From Diabrotica undecimpunctata (Eukaryota; Arthropoda; Insecta; Coleoptera; Chrysomelidae), in NCBI RefSeq assembly GCF_040954645.1, contig NC_092805.1, forward strand, positions 70,913,186 to 70,977,185: a stretch of DNA of 64,000 nt, written 5' to 3'. Below the pieces are notes generated by a model. That model made no database searches and had not been told where the DNA came from. It worked only from the letters and a program-made list of their open reading frames with translations. Below are positions 1 through 12,284 of this stretch, piece after piece. Position 1 is the stretch's first letter; each line of letters begins with the position of its first letter. Both the position numbers and the translations under genes were made by a program.

Positions 1-99
1 ATAAATATCACAGTTCACATACCTAATACATCATATCGTATTTATGATCATCATATGAATCTGAAATTGGTTGTTTGGTACAATGATAATTTGTTTCTA

Positions 100-860
100 A
101 TAAGCATTAGTCAACTAAGAAATCTAAGTTCCCTAACTTTTCTTCCTCCTTGCATGCTGTATGTGTATCTACATAGTTTCCAATTTTCTGCAGTGACTTT
201 CGATAAAACTTCCTCAACATTCTTTTCACATTAACTAATTTGAATATATGTAGTTTGTTTCTCGCTACGTCTTTATACAACAGTTATTTCTTCAATTACT
301 GTTGTTTTTCGCTGTCACCCTTTACATGTGCCCATACTAGCTGTATAGGGTTAAGTTGACAGTAATTATATGGGGATAAACGAAGTACAGTTATTCTCTC
401 ATTTTTAGCTTTTTCATTGATTACATATTTTTTATACTTTTGTTTGTGTTATTGAACAATAATTCATGAGTTCTGTTTTAACCATCGTTTTATCAAATGC
501 AATCTCTTTTCCTTTTAACTGATTAGGTAAATAATGCCTTTATAAAGCTAAAGTTGGTAGTTTTTCAATTAAACAACAATGGCAATTAACATTATCCATT
601 ACTATGACAGAATTTTGCCGTATGTTACCGTCTGATACCATTAAATATTCGTCAAATACATACCTCTATTCTCATGATACTCTTTGGTGGTTCTTGAAGT
701 ACATTCTAGAAAAACACCATTTACAAAGCCAGTTTCAGATCCAATTTAAATAATTATTAGTCCACCTTTTCCAATAGGTGGGTTCAAACCATCTTAAAAT
801 GCTTTATATTTATGTAACAGGCTAAATTTTATAGATACCATTAACATTAGTAATTTTCTT
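100..860 (-). pseudogene. Tc1/IS630-like (DDE_3) transposase relic
   Basis: On the minus strand, broken frames give a recognisable Tc1/IS630-type transposase catalytic region. About 735-800 reads like the GKGGLIIIxxGSETGFV stretch that surrounds the first catalytic Asp. About 590-640 reads SVIVMDNVNCH, the second-Asp motif. About 330-395 reads LRLSPYNCQLNPIQLVWAHVK, close to the family's LPPYHCELNPIELxWAQVK signature with the final acidic residue. About 110-185 gives the C-terminal TAENWK and KEEEKL tail. The frame shifts several times and no start codon survives, so this is a pseudogene. I found no terminal inverted repeats; the left one would fall near or outside the window edge. The family would cut and paste DNA with a DDE/D RNase H-fold catalytic core. 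Assignment is by remembered motif spacing, not a search. Confidence 0.75.
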
Positions 861-1334
861 GCTTCACTTTTCAAATTCCCAAACAACTTCAGTTTCTTCT
901 TGTTAAGAGGACTATGTCATCTACATAAAGATGTATATGTATTGCTGTTTACATGTGTAATTAATTTTATATTTGGTAAGGAAAGGTTTATCAAATAAAC
1001 ACTTATGTAAAAGGAGGAAAACTCATAGTCATTTATTTTAAAATTGAATATAAAAAATACATATTTAGAAATAAAATAAAAAAGAATAGGTATATCTAAC
1101 ATTTTACAAGTATTCAATAATATATTCTCAAAATAAACAAATTCTATTTGAATACAGGTACAAAAGAACGACAGAAGATTACTATATAAATTCAAAACAT
1201 ATATTATAGTGAAAGTACGATAATAGAGTAGCAGTAGACAAGTACCTAGATAAAATAAACAATACACTGGAATCTGGCTAAATAGCATCTAACATAGCAA
1301 GACCAACAATTCATACCCAATTCATCATCACCAA
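861..1334. other. AT-rich spacer, nothing recognised
   Basis: This stretch lies between the Tc1-like relic and the LINE fragment. It has an open minus-strand frame of low complexity (Leu/Ile/Phe-rich) that looks like AT-rich noise. I see no motif, repeat border or RNA gene. Confidence 0.5.
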
Positions 1335-1594
1335 TCATTCAGGGCTCAATTAAACAACCAAGATGAGATATTACAAAAAAAAGTAAATTCTAATTGCACA
1401 AAACCTTAATACATCCAGTATTTACATATGGATCTGAAATCTGGTTACTTAGTCAAAGTGAAGACAGCGAATTGGCTACTTTAGGCAGAACAATCTTGAC
1501 ATATATACAAAGGAGAAAAATAAAAAAGGCAGATGGAGAAGAAGATATAATTTTGAACTATACAGGGCATACCAGGATCTATATCCCATTATGA
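1335..1594 (+). pseudogene. LINE reverse transcriptase C-terminal fragment
   Basis: A short plus-strand stretch reads LIHPVFTYGSEIWLLSQ followed by a basic segment. This corresponds to the conserved region just after the RT domain of many insect LINEs (LIRPVLTYGAETW). Upstream, in a nearby frame, is a short stretch with the flavour of the preceding thumb region. Only about 60-80 residues survive, with no endonuclease, RT palm or 3' end beside it, so it is an isolated scrap. The clade cannot be decided from this piece. Confidence 0.6.
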
Positions 1595-1930
1595 CCTAGT
1601 GTTAATTTTATGTAACACTTGCAGATGTATTTAGTCGGCTTTACATGAAGTTTCATTTTGACTAAAATCACATAGATGACGGTATAAAACATTCAAAACA
1701 AACATAAGGAAGCCTTCCATATTTTTACAAGAATACTGTTAAATAGTGCTTTTTTGTTGTTGTCTGTGAAAATAGTTAGTTACTTTATTTATGTTTGATA
1801 AAAACAGCTTGGAATAATTGTAAATTTACTTATATGTTACGTTAGGCTCTTTGAAGTATGTGTTGTTTTTCAACTTTTCACTTATATAAACATAGTTAAC
1901 TTTTTGAAATTAATTAATTTATTTATTTAT
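1595..1930. other. AT-rich spacer with ATTT repeats at its end
   Basis: No coding or RNA motif is seen. The last 20 bases are an ATTT-rich run immediately before the tRNA-derived SINE and may be part of its target site or tail context. Confidence 0.4.
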
Positions 1931-1934
1931 TTCG

Positions 1935-2197
1935 ATCGGATAGCCAAGCGGGCTGGGAGGCTGGCTTCTCCTTCGCTTCACTGCGAGAGATGTCAGTTCA
2001 ATCCCCAGCTCGGTGTACAGAAAACAAAAAGGCTAACGCAGCAGTTTAAAATTCTAAATGAATCTGCGGCTTAGTCTAGAATGTGCTGGTATCTGATCGG
2101 CCTATGGTGGAGCAGTACGGCAAGAGATAAGGGCTTGCGGCTTGGTGATACTCCTCCATAGATCCCTACCGGAAGGGCGTGTGCCGCCTAAATACCG

Positions 2198-2200
<3 letters not shown>
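1935..2200 (+). repeat. tRNA-derived SINE
   Basis: The head carries both parts of an internal RNA polymerase III promoter. The A-box-like TAGCCAAGCGGG lies at 1941-1952 and the B-box-like GTTCAATCCC at 1996-2005. The roughly 45-base gap between them suggests derivation from a tRNA with a long variable arm (Leu or Ser type). A tRNA-unrelated body of about 190 bases follows, and the copy ends directly in a (TA)n tract. Length and architecture are those of a SINE that would be transcribed by Pol III and mobilised by a partner LINE. It is not a functional tRNA gene: the acceptor stem does not close and no anticodon arm is convincing. The insertion has no clear target duplication, because the flanks are simple sequence. 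Confidence 0.7.
1941..2005 (+). promoter_or_regulatory. Pol III type 2 internal promoter (A and B boxes) of the SINE
   Basis: TAGCCAAGCGGG fits the A-box consensus TRGCNNARNNGG, and GTTCAATCCC fits the B-box consensus GTTCRANYCC. Spacing is slightly long but acceptable for Leu/Ser-type tRNA heads. Confidence 0.6.

Positions 2201-2265
<65 letters not shown>
2200..2265. repeat. (TA)n microsatellite at SINE 3' end
   Basis: An uninterrupted dinucleotide run of about 65 bases begins at the end of the SINE body. It is one of nine such tracts in the window, several at retroelement 3' ends. Confidence 0.95.
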
Positions 2266-2268
<3 letters not shown>

Positions 2269-2879
2269 TTGTCTACGAGAAATTTCCCAATTTAAATATA
2301 ATAGTATAATACAAAAATATAAAATCCTAATTACTCACATACATAGCATAAAATTAAAATTAAAACTAACAGACAAAAAATAAACACAAAAAAACTAAAA
2401 CTAGGTCACAATAATTTAAAATCGATTAAAATAATTTACACGGCTAGTGGCATCAAATAATCACATTCAAGATATTAACTGCACTTTAAAAGTAGGTACT
2501 TTGCTTTTCAAAGCAATCCAACCTATCTGTATACTTATTAATTTGCAAACCTAGCCAGACCTAGATAGATAAGAATTATATCCATAGTTAGTTCAATGAT
2601 GTGTAATTAGGTTAATAGCCTGGTTTGTCTAGAAGTACATGAAGGTTAATTTTTCCTAACAGTTGTGGACTGAAACTATGGGAGTGCAATAGACTATACA
2701 GTATAGTTAGATCTTTGTGCATGCGTCTGACCTGAAAAGTTACGATGTTGAGAGAACTTTCAATGTTAGGGTGATTGATTTGATTAACTGTATGGTGATT
2801 CTTAAATGAGATAAATCGTAGGACTTTATGTTGCTCTCTCTCGATTAAAATTAAAAGGATATAATATTACATTGACCTT
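2266..2879. other. AT-rich unassigned sequence
   Basis: No frame longer than noise is present. The stretch resembles other AT-rich intergenic repeat sequence in the window but has no motif I can name. Confidence 0.4.
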
Positions 2880-3345
2880 TAGGGCTGACACAATTCCTAA
2901 AACTTGTTCATTACTTAGAAAAAAAAAAGAATTGACTTTTGTTGTTAGATATAGTTATTAAAAGGTGACTGTTTCCATCGTACCTTAGATTGCCTGATAT
3001 TCTATTAAGCGAGACACTAAATTTCAAAGAACTGGGTCTTTCACCATGCATTTGTATATTTGTTAAGATATGTCTAAGCAATACATCTTCTGAAATCTAA
3101 TTGGGAAATCTTGGTGTAGTAGTACTTGCAGAGTATCCATCTGTTATTAATACTTGCATCAATTAGCCATGTGAAGATATACCACCACCACTTCTTTGAA
3201 CGGATTTCAATTCTATATGTAGATATGTTTTGGTCCATCAAATCGGTTCCTCCCATATTATTAATATTTGGCAATGATTTTAGGTCTTGGAATTTGTACA
3301 TATTTTTTTTCTTATTTACTATATATGACCATATTGTAGTCAATG
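2880..3345 (-). pseudogene. piggyBac-type (DDE_Tnp_1_7) transposase fragment
   Basis: The minus-strand frame contains MGGTDLMDQNISTYRIEIR followed by SKKWWWYIFTWLIDASINN. This is a close match to the hallmark GGVDLxDQxxxxYRxxxRxKKWWxxxFxxxxDxxxxNAxxL motif that includes the third catalytic Asp of piggyBac-superfamily transposases. After a stop near 3074 the frame shifts and continues to about 2890 with the ISGNLRYDG region seen near piggyBac C termini. The N-terminal catalytic Asp residues, the Cys-rich C-terminal zinc domain and any TTAA-flanked inverted repeats are absent. It is a degraded internal piece of a cut-and-paste transposon. Confidence 0.85.
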
Positions 3346-3749
3346 TGTATACTACATATTGACTGCAATAATTATATTTTTCATATGAGGACAGTCTAGT
3401 TTTAATACAAATTTCGTTGTGTTTCTTAAAAATTTATCAGTTTCTTAAGATATTTATTAGCATTACATTTATGTAATACATGTTTTGTGTTAGTTAATAG
3501 ATTTTTAGATTAAAAAATTGTTAATTTGTCTACTATTATTCATTTTTAATAAACATATATTAGTTTCAATGTCATTCTGACAACTGTCAAAGTTATTATA
3601 ATTTTTTAGATCTCTTCTGAAAAAATATTGAATTTTGGCGGTTTTTTAGTAGATACTGTATTGTAATCAATTTCCTCTGGTAATTATCGAAAATTAAAAT
3701 TATTATCTTTGAAAAACTTGGTTTGGACAAAGTATATATTTGTAAAATT
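3346..3749. other. AT-rich spacer before I-like LINE
   Basis: No coding signal. The start of the neighbouring LINE 5' leader is not sharply defined and may reach into this stretch. Confidence 0.4.
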
Positions 3750-3821
3750 AGTATTCGAAGCGGATTGATCGTTCTCAGTGTGAGGTCGGTGTCAGTGTGT
3801 TTAAAGTATTAAAATTTTATA

Positions 3822-5159
3822 ATGGAAATCAATACAATTGGTAAAGGCCATCCACCCGATCGAGGAAAGAACATTAATATTTTTAATACTATGGATTTGG
3901 ATAATGAAGGAAAAAAATCACAGCTAAGTGAAAATACAAGTCAAAGTTTCATGGCTTCACAGGTATTAAAACCACAACCAAACAACTTATTTCCAACTTT
4001 TCAGGTAAGCGATACTAATAGTAGTAATGTAGATCAGTCGTTAATTATACATAACAAAAATAAATATACACAAGGAGATCAAGGGCCATATTTTGTTGGA
4101 AATATTGGTAAGTTACACAATATTGCAACAGCACGTTTAATACTAAATGCAAAACCGACAATAAAAGATAATATAGTTAATATTAGCGTCATTGGTAGAA
4201 ATAAAGTTAGAATTGAATGTAACTCCTATAAAAGTGCAAATATATTAATAGAAAGTAAAAACCTATTAGACAAAAATTATGACTTATACATTCCAAACAT
4301 TTTAGTTCAAAAAAGTGGTGTAATTAAAGGAGTCGATAAAGGTATTTCAGAAAATGAATTAAAAGACATTATTGTTTGTAGATACGGTAATTTTAAGGTA
4401 TTAAGTGTAAAAAGAATGAAAAGAAAATCAAACGACGAGTTGATAGAGACGGGTACTATAGTGGTGTCTTTCAGAGGACAAATGATACCAAAACAAGTTT
4501 TCATTGAGAGAATGATATACCAGGTAGAACCTTATATTCCTAGAGTAATACAGTGCCTTAACTGTAAAAGATATGGTCATGTTACGACACAATGTAGAGG
4601 GAAAAAAAGATGCGGAAAATGTGGACAAGAACATAAATCTGAAGCATACGACTTAGCAGAGCCTACCTGTATATTTTGTTTTGGAAAACACTCAGCATTA
4701 GACCGAGCAAAATGTCCTGAATTTGAGAAACAAAAGGGTATTAAATTTCTTATGGTAAACGAAAATATGGCATTTTAAGAAGAAAAATTAAAATACAATA
4801 ATAGTTACACATCAGCTCTAAAAACATCAAATGTAGGTAATAGATATACAATAACAACAAAAAGAAAATGGAGCGAAGCTACACAAAATAAGTCTGTTTA
4901 TCCATATTCGGAAGAACATGAAAATATCTTGACAAATCCTAGGACCTCTGAGTACCCGCCTCTACCAATTCCTAAGAACATTCCAATGTATCACAAACAA
5001 ATAACACAAAATTCTCAGATAAACAAAAATCTTAGTGAAAATATATTAACAATATTTAAAAATATTCTAGGTAAAAATTTTTTGCCTACAGAAAATAAAC
5101 AAATTTTGGAAGAATTTAAAGACAGTTTAGAAAAAATTTTAAATGGATCTAACAAGTAA
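3822..5159 (+). pseudogene. LINE ORF1 (gag-like, zinc knuckles) with one premature stop
   Basis: The frame opens at an ATG and runs 318 codons to a TAA at 4776-4778. It then continues in the same frame for about 126 more codons to 5159. The C-terminal part of the first segment holds three zinc-knuckle-type motifs: CLNCKRYGHVTTQC at about residue 245, a partly eroded second CxxC knuckle at about 264, and CIFC...KCPEF at about 283. The sequence after them (EKQKGIKFLMVNENMAF) matches the usual region following the knuckles in I/Jockey-type ORF1 proteins. The product would bind element RNA and form the RNP. The tail after the stop (PPLPIPK and so on) looks like genuine continuing ORF1, so the TAA is a mutation and not the real end. 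Confidence 0.8.
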
Positions 5160-5162
5160 AAA

Positions 5163-8100
5163 AATCTTATAATGGAACTCACGATCGATAATACACCATA
5201 AGGGACATTTTGAAAAATATATATTTGAAAATAATTTTTTAGCTATATTACTGAGTGAAACTTGGTTGAAACCAAATACAAACATAGACTTTTCTGGATA
5301 TAATATGTTTCGCAAAGATGGACCCGATGGTTATGGACGAGAGCAATATTAATAAAAAAAAAGATTAATTTTTGGAATAACTTAAATTTTTGTAAAATAA
5401 ATATTGTAATGTGTATTGCAGTACAAGTCAATTTAAAAAATAATATTCTAAATGCATACTCGGTATATGCAAAGCCTAAACTATGTATATAAAAAAAATG
5501 AGTGGGTTAGGTTCTTCAATAGTTGTAACAAACCATTTTTAGTGGGGAAAGACTTTAATTGTCATAATAAAATATGGGGATGTGATAAAACTGGTCGCGA
5601 AGGAATAAATCTTTGTGAAGCCATGGAAGAATGTGGACTTAATTTCTTAAATAATGGTTCTGAAACATTAATTCGGGGTTCCCTGAATAAAAGTAAATCA
5701 GCGATAGATCTAACAATTTGCTCAAGAGATATCTATTATACGTTCTATTGGCACACCGAAAATATAAGTCTGGATTCAGATCACTATCCAGTAGTTATGG
5801 AGTTTATAAATGATAGTAACGTAAACAAAACCTATAATGATAATAATGATATAATTAGAAATATAATTAAATGGGATATTAAAAAAGCGGATTGGGCAGT
5901 TTTCTCTTATTTTTTAAACAATGAAAAAAAAGATAATATAGAAGAAAATATAGAACAAGAATATCAAATATTTTATAATTCTATAAATGAAGCTAGTAAA
6001 ATTAACATCCCAGAGAAGAGAAAAATGACCAATCCAAAATTTAATAAACCATGGTGGAACGATGAATGTAGGGAGGCTATTAAACATCAAAAAGAGGCTT
6101 TTATACATTTTAAAAGAATATCTAATCACGAAAATTATTTAAAGTATCAGCAAGCGGAAGCTAAAAAAAAAGAATTATTTTAAATAGTAAAAGGGCCTCA
6201 TGGAAAAATTTATGTAATAGTTTAAATAAAAATACACCTATTAGTAAAATATGGAGTGGGATTAGAAAATTAAAACGTGCCTATAAGCCAAATAATAATC
6301 CAATAGTAGAAAATGATTGGACCGAACTATTCTTTCACAAAATTGCCAGACCTTGGGTCATCGAGAAGTAAATTACATATACAACGAACAATGCAACGAA
6401 TACAATCACCGAAGACAGTACATTTCTAACAGAAATATTTAATTTGGAAGAACTTAAAATTTTTTTAAAAAATAACGACAACTCAGCTGCAGGAAAAGAC
6501 AGTATTCACTATAGTATGCTATATAATTTACCTATTCAAAAAAAATACAATTTCTGAATATAATAAATCATATGAGTAAGCATGGAATTTCCAAACTCAT
6601 GGAAAGAATATATTATAGTCCCAATTCTCAAACAACATAAACCTGCAGATTGTCCAGATTCATACAGAGGCCCTATTGCTATCGTCATGTATCTTAGAAA
6701 CATTAGAAAGAATGATTAAACAAAGATTAGAATTTTGGTTGGAGAAAAATTCCCTACTCTCTACAACGCAATTTGGATTCAGGAAATCATGCTCAACAAT
6801 GGAAAACTTATCACACTTGATACTGGATGTCTATAACTCATTTTCTAAGAATAAATCAGTCGTGGCTACATTTGTAGACGTAGAAAATGCCTATGATAAT
6901 GTTAATTTATTAATACTATATCACCAAATGAAGAAAATAGGAATCCCAGATATACTGTGCTAGAAAATTTATAAACTATACAGTAATAGAATTTTGTATA
7001 TTCAAATTGACAACAAACTAGTGGGCCCCAGGATAACAAACACTGGGATACCCCAAGGAAGTATCCTAAGCCCAATATTATATGCTATTTATACTTCGGA
7101 TATAGGTAAAAGCATAGTAAATAGTAACCAAGGTAAAGTACTACAGTTTGCAGATGACATATGTATTTACGTAGACCAAGAGGGGGTAGAAAATGGTTGC
7201 AACATGATAAATCAAGTATACAATTATTAACTTGATGACTTGGATCAGTTAAATTTAAAGATATCTGTAAAGAAAACACAAGTTTGCATATTTTCCAGAA
7301 AACAAAAACTTCCAAAGTTAGTAAAAATGGAAAACTTACAGTTTAAAGTTCAACCTAAAGTTAAGTATTTGGGGATGATACTAGATAGAAAAATGAGCTG
7401 GAGATATCATATTGAGTATGTTGTGACAAGACCTGAAAAAGGTTATAATGCATTAAGAGCAGTAAGTCACATAACTTAGGGAGCAGATGCTAATATTTCA
7501 TTAATAATGTACAGATTATATACAAGATCAATTTTAGACTACGGATGCATATTTTACAACCAAGCAGCCAAAAATCACCTAAAAAAAGTAGAAGTGTTAT
7601 CAAATAAATGCCTTCTAATAAGCACCACGACATCTAATTTAAGTATAGAGTGCAATGAACCACCACTGCATTTAAGAAGAAAAATTCTATGCGAAAAGTT
7701 TATAATGGAAACCATTGCTTAAGAGAGTTTAATAGTGGATAAGTGTTAAAAACTTTTTATACATGATCTAACAAGTGAATACTGGCAGAAAAAATCTACT
7801 TTACTACTTGTTGAAACCAACAACAACTTGTGCCAATTTAAAAATAAATTATACACATCAAGAATATCACCCATATTTCAAATATATCTAAATAGTATTC
7901 CTAATATTCAGCCAATTTATATGAGTGATTACTCGAGTTTCCCGGTGAATCTAAGGAACTCTATGTTTAATACAGATATAGAAATAGTATGCCCAAAATA
8001 TTACCAAATTTATACAGATGCATCAAAAATTAACTCTAAAGTTGCTGCTGCTATATGGGACTCTAAAACACAATACAGAGAAGGAATAGGTCTAGATACA

Positions 8101-8501
8101 GACACCACGGTATTTACAGGAGAACTAATAGCAATATTAAGAGCAATGCAGTACATAGCAACGATCACCAATAATGATAGATTCGTGATACTTTCAGATA
8201 GCAAAAGTGCTCTAACTAAATTGGAGAAGTGGACCGAATATTACAATCATATCATTATGGAAATAATAAAAAACTTTATGACGCCTATGCTTATATTAAT
8301 ATTAACAAAATCAACAACTCGAAAGAATGGTATATTAATTCCAAAAAGGGACTGTATTATAAAACTATCCAAACAGAGATCCCATCTAAAAGCTGGTTTA
8401 GTGACTATCAAGGCAACAAGGTCTTTATATCATATATATGTAGACTTAGGTTTGGCCACTCCTTAGTCCCACAACATAAACATAAAATAGGAAACACATG
8501 A
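5163..8501 (+). pseudogene. LINE ORF2: endonuclease, reverse transcriptase, RNase H (frameshifted)
   Basis: Domains appear in order through shifted frames. Endonuclease: a start resembling LQWNSRS with an in-frame TAA just after 5165, LLSETWLKP near 5260, the GKDFNCHNKIWG motif near 5550 (family GDFNAHH), and SDHYPVVMEF near 5780. RT: FVDVENAYDNV near 6875, GIPQGSILSPILYAIY near 7040, and the catalytic QFADDICIY near 7145. RNase H: YQIYTDASKI near 8000, GELIAILRAM near 8120 and VILSDSKSAL near 8190, keeping the D-E-D carboxylates. Breaks fall near 5350-5450, 6180, 6960, 7230, 7480, 7720 and 8230. In life it would nick the target, copy the RNA and remove it. Confidence 0.85.
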
Positions 8502-8865
8502 TAGTAGATTGTAAATTAAAAAAGAAAGAAATAGATTATTTTATAGATCAAATTTATATTACACAAAATATAAGAAAACCTTTTAATCTACAAGCTTTGA
8601 TGGCTACTAAAGATAAAAGTATCTATGAGATCCTAATTAAACACATTATTAATATAAAACTAAAATTGTGAAATTTTATTGTGAAAAAAGGTAAATAAAA
8701 AAAATAAAGAAATAAAAAAAATAAATAAAAATTAAAAAAAAGAATAAATAAAAAAAAGTAAAAAAAAGTAAAAAAAAGAAATAAAAAAAACACACACACA
8801 AACACACACAAAGAGGGCCTAAACCTTCGAGGTGTTAAACCGGGTTTATGCCCTAGCGCTGTATT

Positions 8866-8868
<3 letters not shown>

Positions 8869-8933
<65 letters not shown>
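8869..8933. repeat. (TA)n microsatellite at I-like LINE 3' end
   Basis: A pure TA run of about 64 bases directly follows the LINE 3' untranslated sequence (the TGTATTAAAA end). I-clade elements usually end in short simple repeats, so the tract was probably seeded by the element's own tail. Confidence 0.95.
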
Positions 8934-8937
<4 letters not shown>

Positions 8938-10779
8938 AAGAGTTATTAGTAGTATTAGTATTTAGTATAGCATAGAAACAAAAAAAAACGCTCACCAAAA
9001 TGTATATGTACAGTAGGTACCTGTATAATATATGTGTGAATTACTATTGTAAATCATTATTATCAAATAGGTTATAAATATTCATAATTATAATGAGTAT
9101 AAGAGATATAATTATAAGAGTAATTTTAGTTCCTTTAATGGATTAAGTCCACAGTCAAAAGAAACCAACAGCACACACATATATTAGTTTATTTAATACA
9201 TACATTACAAAAAAACTCGGGTCATAAGATGGAAGAAGATGAAATACTTTCCAAAATAAACAAATGATAGATGGATATATAACACGAGGAAGACCAAAGA
9301 TTAGATATAGGTAAGGAACAAATACTAAAAAGTCATTGAAATAGATTGGAATGGAGAAATAAGTATTCCTGAAGAGATCAAAACCCAAACAAAAAAGGTT
9401 GTCAAGCCAATGATTATGATCACATTTTGAGAAATACTAGAAAAAAAAAACATTTAGTACGATATTCAATAGTATTCTCATTCTCATGCAAAAAAATTGT
9501 TGAATAAAATGTCTCCTACAATTTAACCATTGTTCCACATCATTAACATTTCTATTTACCAACACATCAACATTTTCTACAAAATCATCATCACCATCAT
9601 TATTTTCCCTTAAACCCAGATTGTAAGGTACTGCTGTAGCAGATATTATTGCAAGAGATGTATTTAATTTGGATTGTAGACCTTGTTGAAAACAAGGAAA
9701 CTGTCTTTTTCAGGTTCCAAAATAGCTTTTCTGCAATACAATATTTCTTGTTCTTATATGTGCACTATTGTATCTATTTTCTTGGTCATTACCTAAAAAT
9801 ATACATATATACATACAGTGGACTGATTCTAAACATGCCAGTGGGGGATGGCTTCTATCCATTGTATTATAATCAGTATATAAGAGAGAAAGTTTTAAGT
9901 TCAACAACAATATCCATAATCTTCTTCTATGACCAGAAAGAGCTGCAATTCATTTAATGTGGCCTGAGTAATGAACATAAGTCTATACCTGTACATTTGA
10001 AAAATGGGCAATCCCATAAAAACTGGTTATATTCTTATAAAGTAGCATACAATATTTGTTGTTGAAGTCAATGCGCTGAAGAAATATTGTAAAATTCGAT
10101 TGAATTTTAGATATAATTTTATCACGAATATATGGGAATATATGGCTTTCGTATACGTTCCAGACGATTTTCTTCTACAATGTGATAAATAAACTCTAAA
10201 AATTCTTTTCAACTTCTTCATAACAGTCTAACATTTTTTTATTGTAATTAGAAAAACTAAATAATATATATTAGAAGTGAATTGGAAAAAATTAATATTC
10301 AAACATAAACCACAGTATTAATAACAACCAGTATTCTCACTCTACCGCGGTACCTCTGATCTTTTTAGTTAAAATTCGGTGACCTTGACGCCATATTGTT
10401 TGGATGAAAACCGTGGACTGGCGACTGGCACTGCACATATGGACGCGACAGAGCCGACTTTAATTTATTTTGAAAATTTATTTAACGAAATTGATTTTAA
10501 TTTCAACCAATTTCAAAACTCTTTTCTTGTTACTCTTTCATTCTTCGAAAAATTAAAAAAAAAACTAAAATTGTTACAAAAATATTAGTATATATATTAT
10601 TATATTTGTTACAAAACTGTCTTATACACTATCAAAAAAAATCAAATAGAGAGTTATGCAACAGTTTTTAATAAATATGCTAGTTTTAAAGCTGTATGGT
10701 TATAAAGTAGAATAAAATGCAAAGTTTCATTTCAAAATTCAAATACAGAGTTTGGAATCAGTTAATATATTTTAATTAT
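8934..10779. other. 1.8 kb without a recognisable gene
   Basis: This stretch is AT-rich. Around 9230-9420 on the plus strand a broken frame (RGRPKIRYR, then KSLK.IGMEK) vaguely resembles the basic tail after some LINE RT domains, but it is too short and interrupted to call. Other open frames (for example 9649-9957 and 10379-10588) have no family signature and unlikely composition. No RNA gene or repeat border was seen. Confidence 0.4.
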
Positions 10780-11665
10780 ATCTCACTAAAAACACAAGAG
10801 GATGTGAACAAAACTTCTAAATAGGTATATTGATTAGTGATTGATCTTACCTGGTCATTGTAATAGACTATTTTGTCTTGTTATTTCGATATAAACGATT
10901 AAATATTGTGTTATTGATGTTTCCAAATAATCATTTTATTATTTTTTCTTTTAGTTTTGTTTTCATATTTTTGAGTATTGAAATTTCTGTTATTGTATTT
11001 TAATAAATAGTACAAACGTACACGGCTAAATAAAGTTGTACAATATTTGAGTGGACTTTGTTTAAAAGGTGAATAAAAGTTATGGTACTAAGTCGAGAAA
11101 TATGTTTTAATAATATTAATATAAGAGAATGTCAAGTATACCTACTTATAAAGTCAACCGAATCACCAGTAGGGATTTTTAGATTACCAAATGTGTCACC
11201 GGTTCTATTTTTATATACATTAAAATATTCATATACAGTTTTAGCCGACAAATTAGTTACACTTTTTGAGTAGCTGTCTGGTATATTATTTTTAAATAAT
11301 ATATTAGGGCTGGGTAAACAAAATTTGCTACACAAAACATTTTTGTAAAACTTTTGGCCCCTTGAAGTACATTAAGAGACATCCTGTTTAAACTGATTAC
11401 TGAATCTTCTACCTCTTGCCTTTTTTCTAGACTGTAAAATTTGAACATTTATGAAATTAGCTAAATTTAACGAAGGACAAAATTTAGATATAAGTGCCAT
11501 ATAGTCTTTAATTGTCACATTATCGACACATTTCTTTTCTGTAGAATGTAACGTCTGAATTTTTTATTTAAATAATGGTTTTTCTTCCATAATTTTAGAA
11601 CTGTACTTCATAGCACAATTTTTCTTTGAGTTTTTTCTTACAATCCTTGTTGATGTATATTAGAC
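10775..11665 (-). pseudogene. P-element/THAP9-like transposase fragment, copy A
   Basis: On the minus strand, starting near 11660, broken frames read a coiled-coil-like Lys-rich stretch and then KKARGRRFSNQFKQD. This matches the region in P-element and THAP9-type transposases (GxRxxxxxKxFAxSLxxxSPxAYxxLRK) at the start of the catalytic part. PSPNI follows where the family has LPSxxTL. Further on (about 11240-11140) NRTGDTFGNLKIPTGDSVDFI resembles the C-terminal insertion-end segment (GGLxxPS-like). Stops and frameshifts interrupt it throughout. It is the more complete of two related fragments in the central region but lacks the THAP domain, which survives in copy B. Confidence 0.65.
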
Positions 11666-12284
11666 GTCTAACGGAATCGTACAAAGTGCTAAAAGTAGCG
11701 TCATCATGTTAATGTTAAGAATGTATTTGTGGAAATAAAAAATAAATTTTTAAATGAACTTCATTTATCATTACATGTTACATTAGATATTACATTTATT
11801 TATTTATTTAATAATAACAAAGGTGACAGACGCACTGTCAAAATTAGACAAAAATACATTGTAGATAAATACAATTACAGATAAAAATCAAATATACATG
11901 TATAAAAAAAGTACACATTAAGTTTACAAAGTATCATTTTGTAGTTTAAAATTTCAGAAGTTAAACAAATTATATCTCATGAGCACTGATTTGCATGTAT
12001 GAGAAGTCAGATCATACCTATATTTGAACCATATTAGTTCTGCTATGAGATATATGGAAATGTAAATTCTGAAGAAGTGAACGGGAAGGAATATGAAAAG
12101 ACATTAGCTAAAGCAATTTAGGAGTATGGATTATTCTATAATTAATTGCTTTTGTTCAAATGTGATTTTGAATGATATTTTACATTGTTGTTTACTTGAT
12201 CTTGATTAATGTCAATATAATTAATTAATAATTAATTAGAAGAAACGCTCTAATACATTTTTATGGAATATGATAAGATACTTT
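11666..12284. other. Spacer between the two THAP9-like copies
   Basis: AT-rich, with ATTT repeats near 11796-11812 and several poly-A/T runs. No coding motif was recognised. Confidence 0.4.

Larger units (their letters stand above)
3750..8868 (+). mobile_element. I-like non-LTR retrotransposon (copy 1), nearly full length, decayed
   Basis: A short 5' leader is followed by a gag-like ORF1 and then a pol-like ORF2 holding AP endonuclease, reverse transcriptase and RNase H domains in that order. The copy ends at a (TA)n tract. A C-terminal RNase H after RT, with a zinc-knuckle ORF1 ahead, is the layout of the I clade and close relatives. Such elements copy their RNA into nicked target DNA (target-primed reverse transcription). 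About 5.1 kb is a normal full length. ORF1 has one in-frame stop; ORF2 has several frameshifts and stops, so the copy is dead but structurally complete. The 5' boundary is approximate. Confidence 0.85.

Noticed and set aside
1935..2020. A functional tRNA gene
   Set aside because: A and B boxes are present but the acceptor and anticodon arms do not fold convincingly, and a SINE body follows.
8623..8811. Phe-rich minus-strand ORF
   Set aside because: Artefact of the A-rich 3' untranslated region of the I-like LINE.
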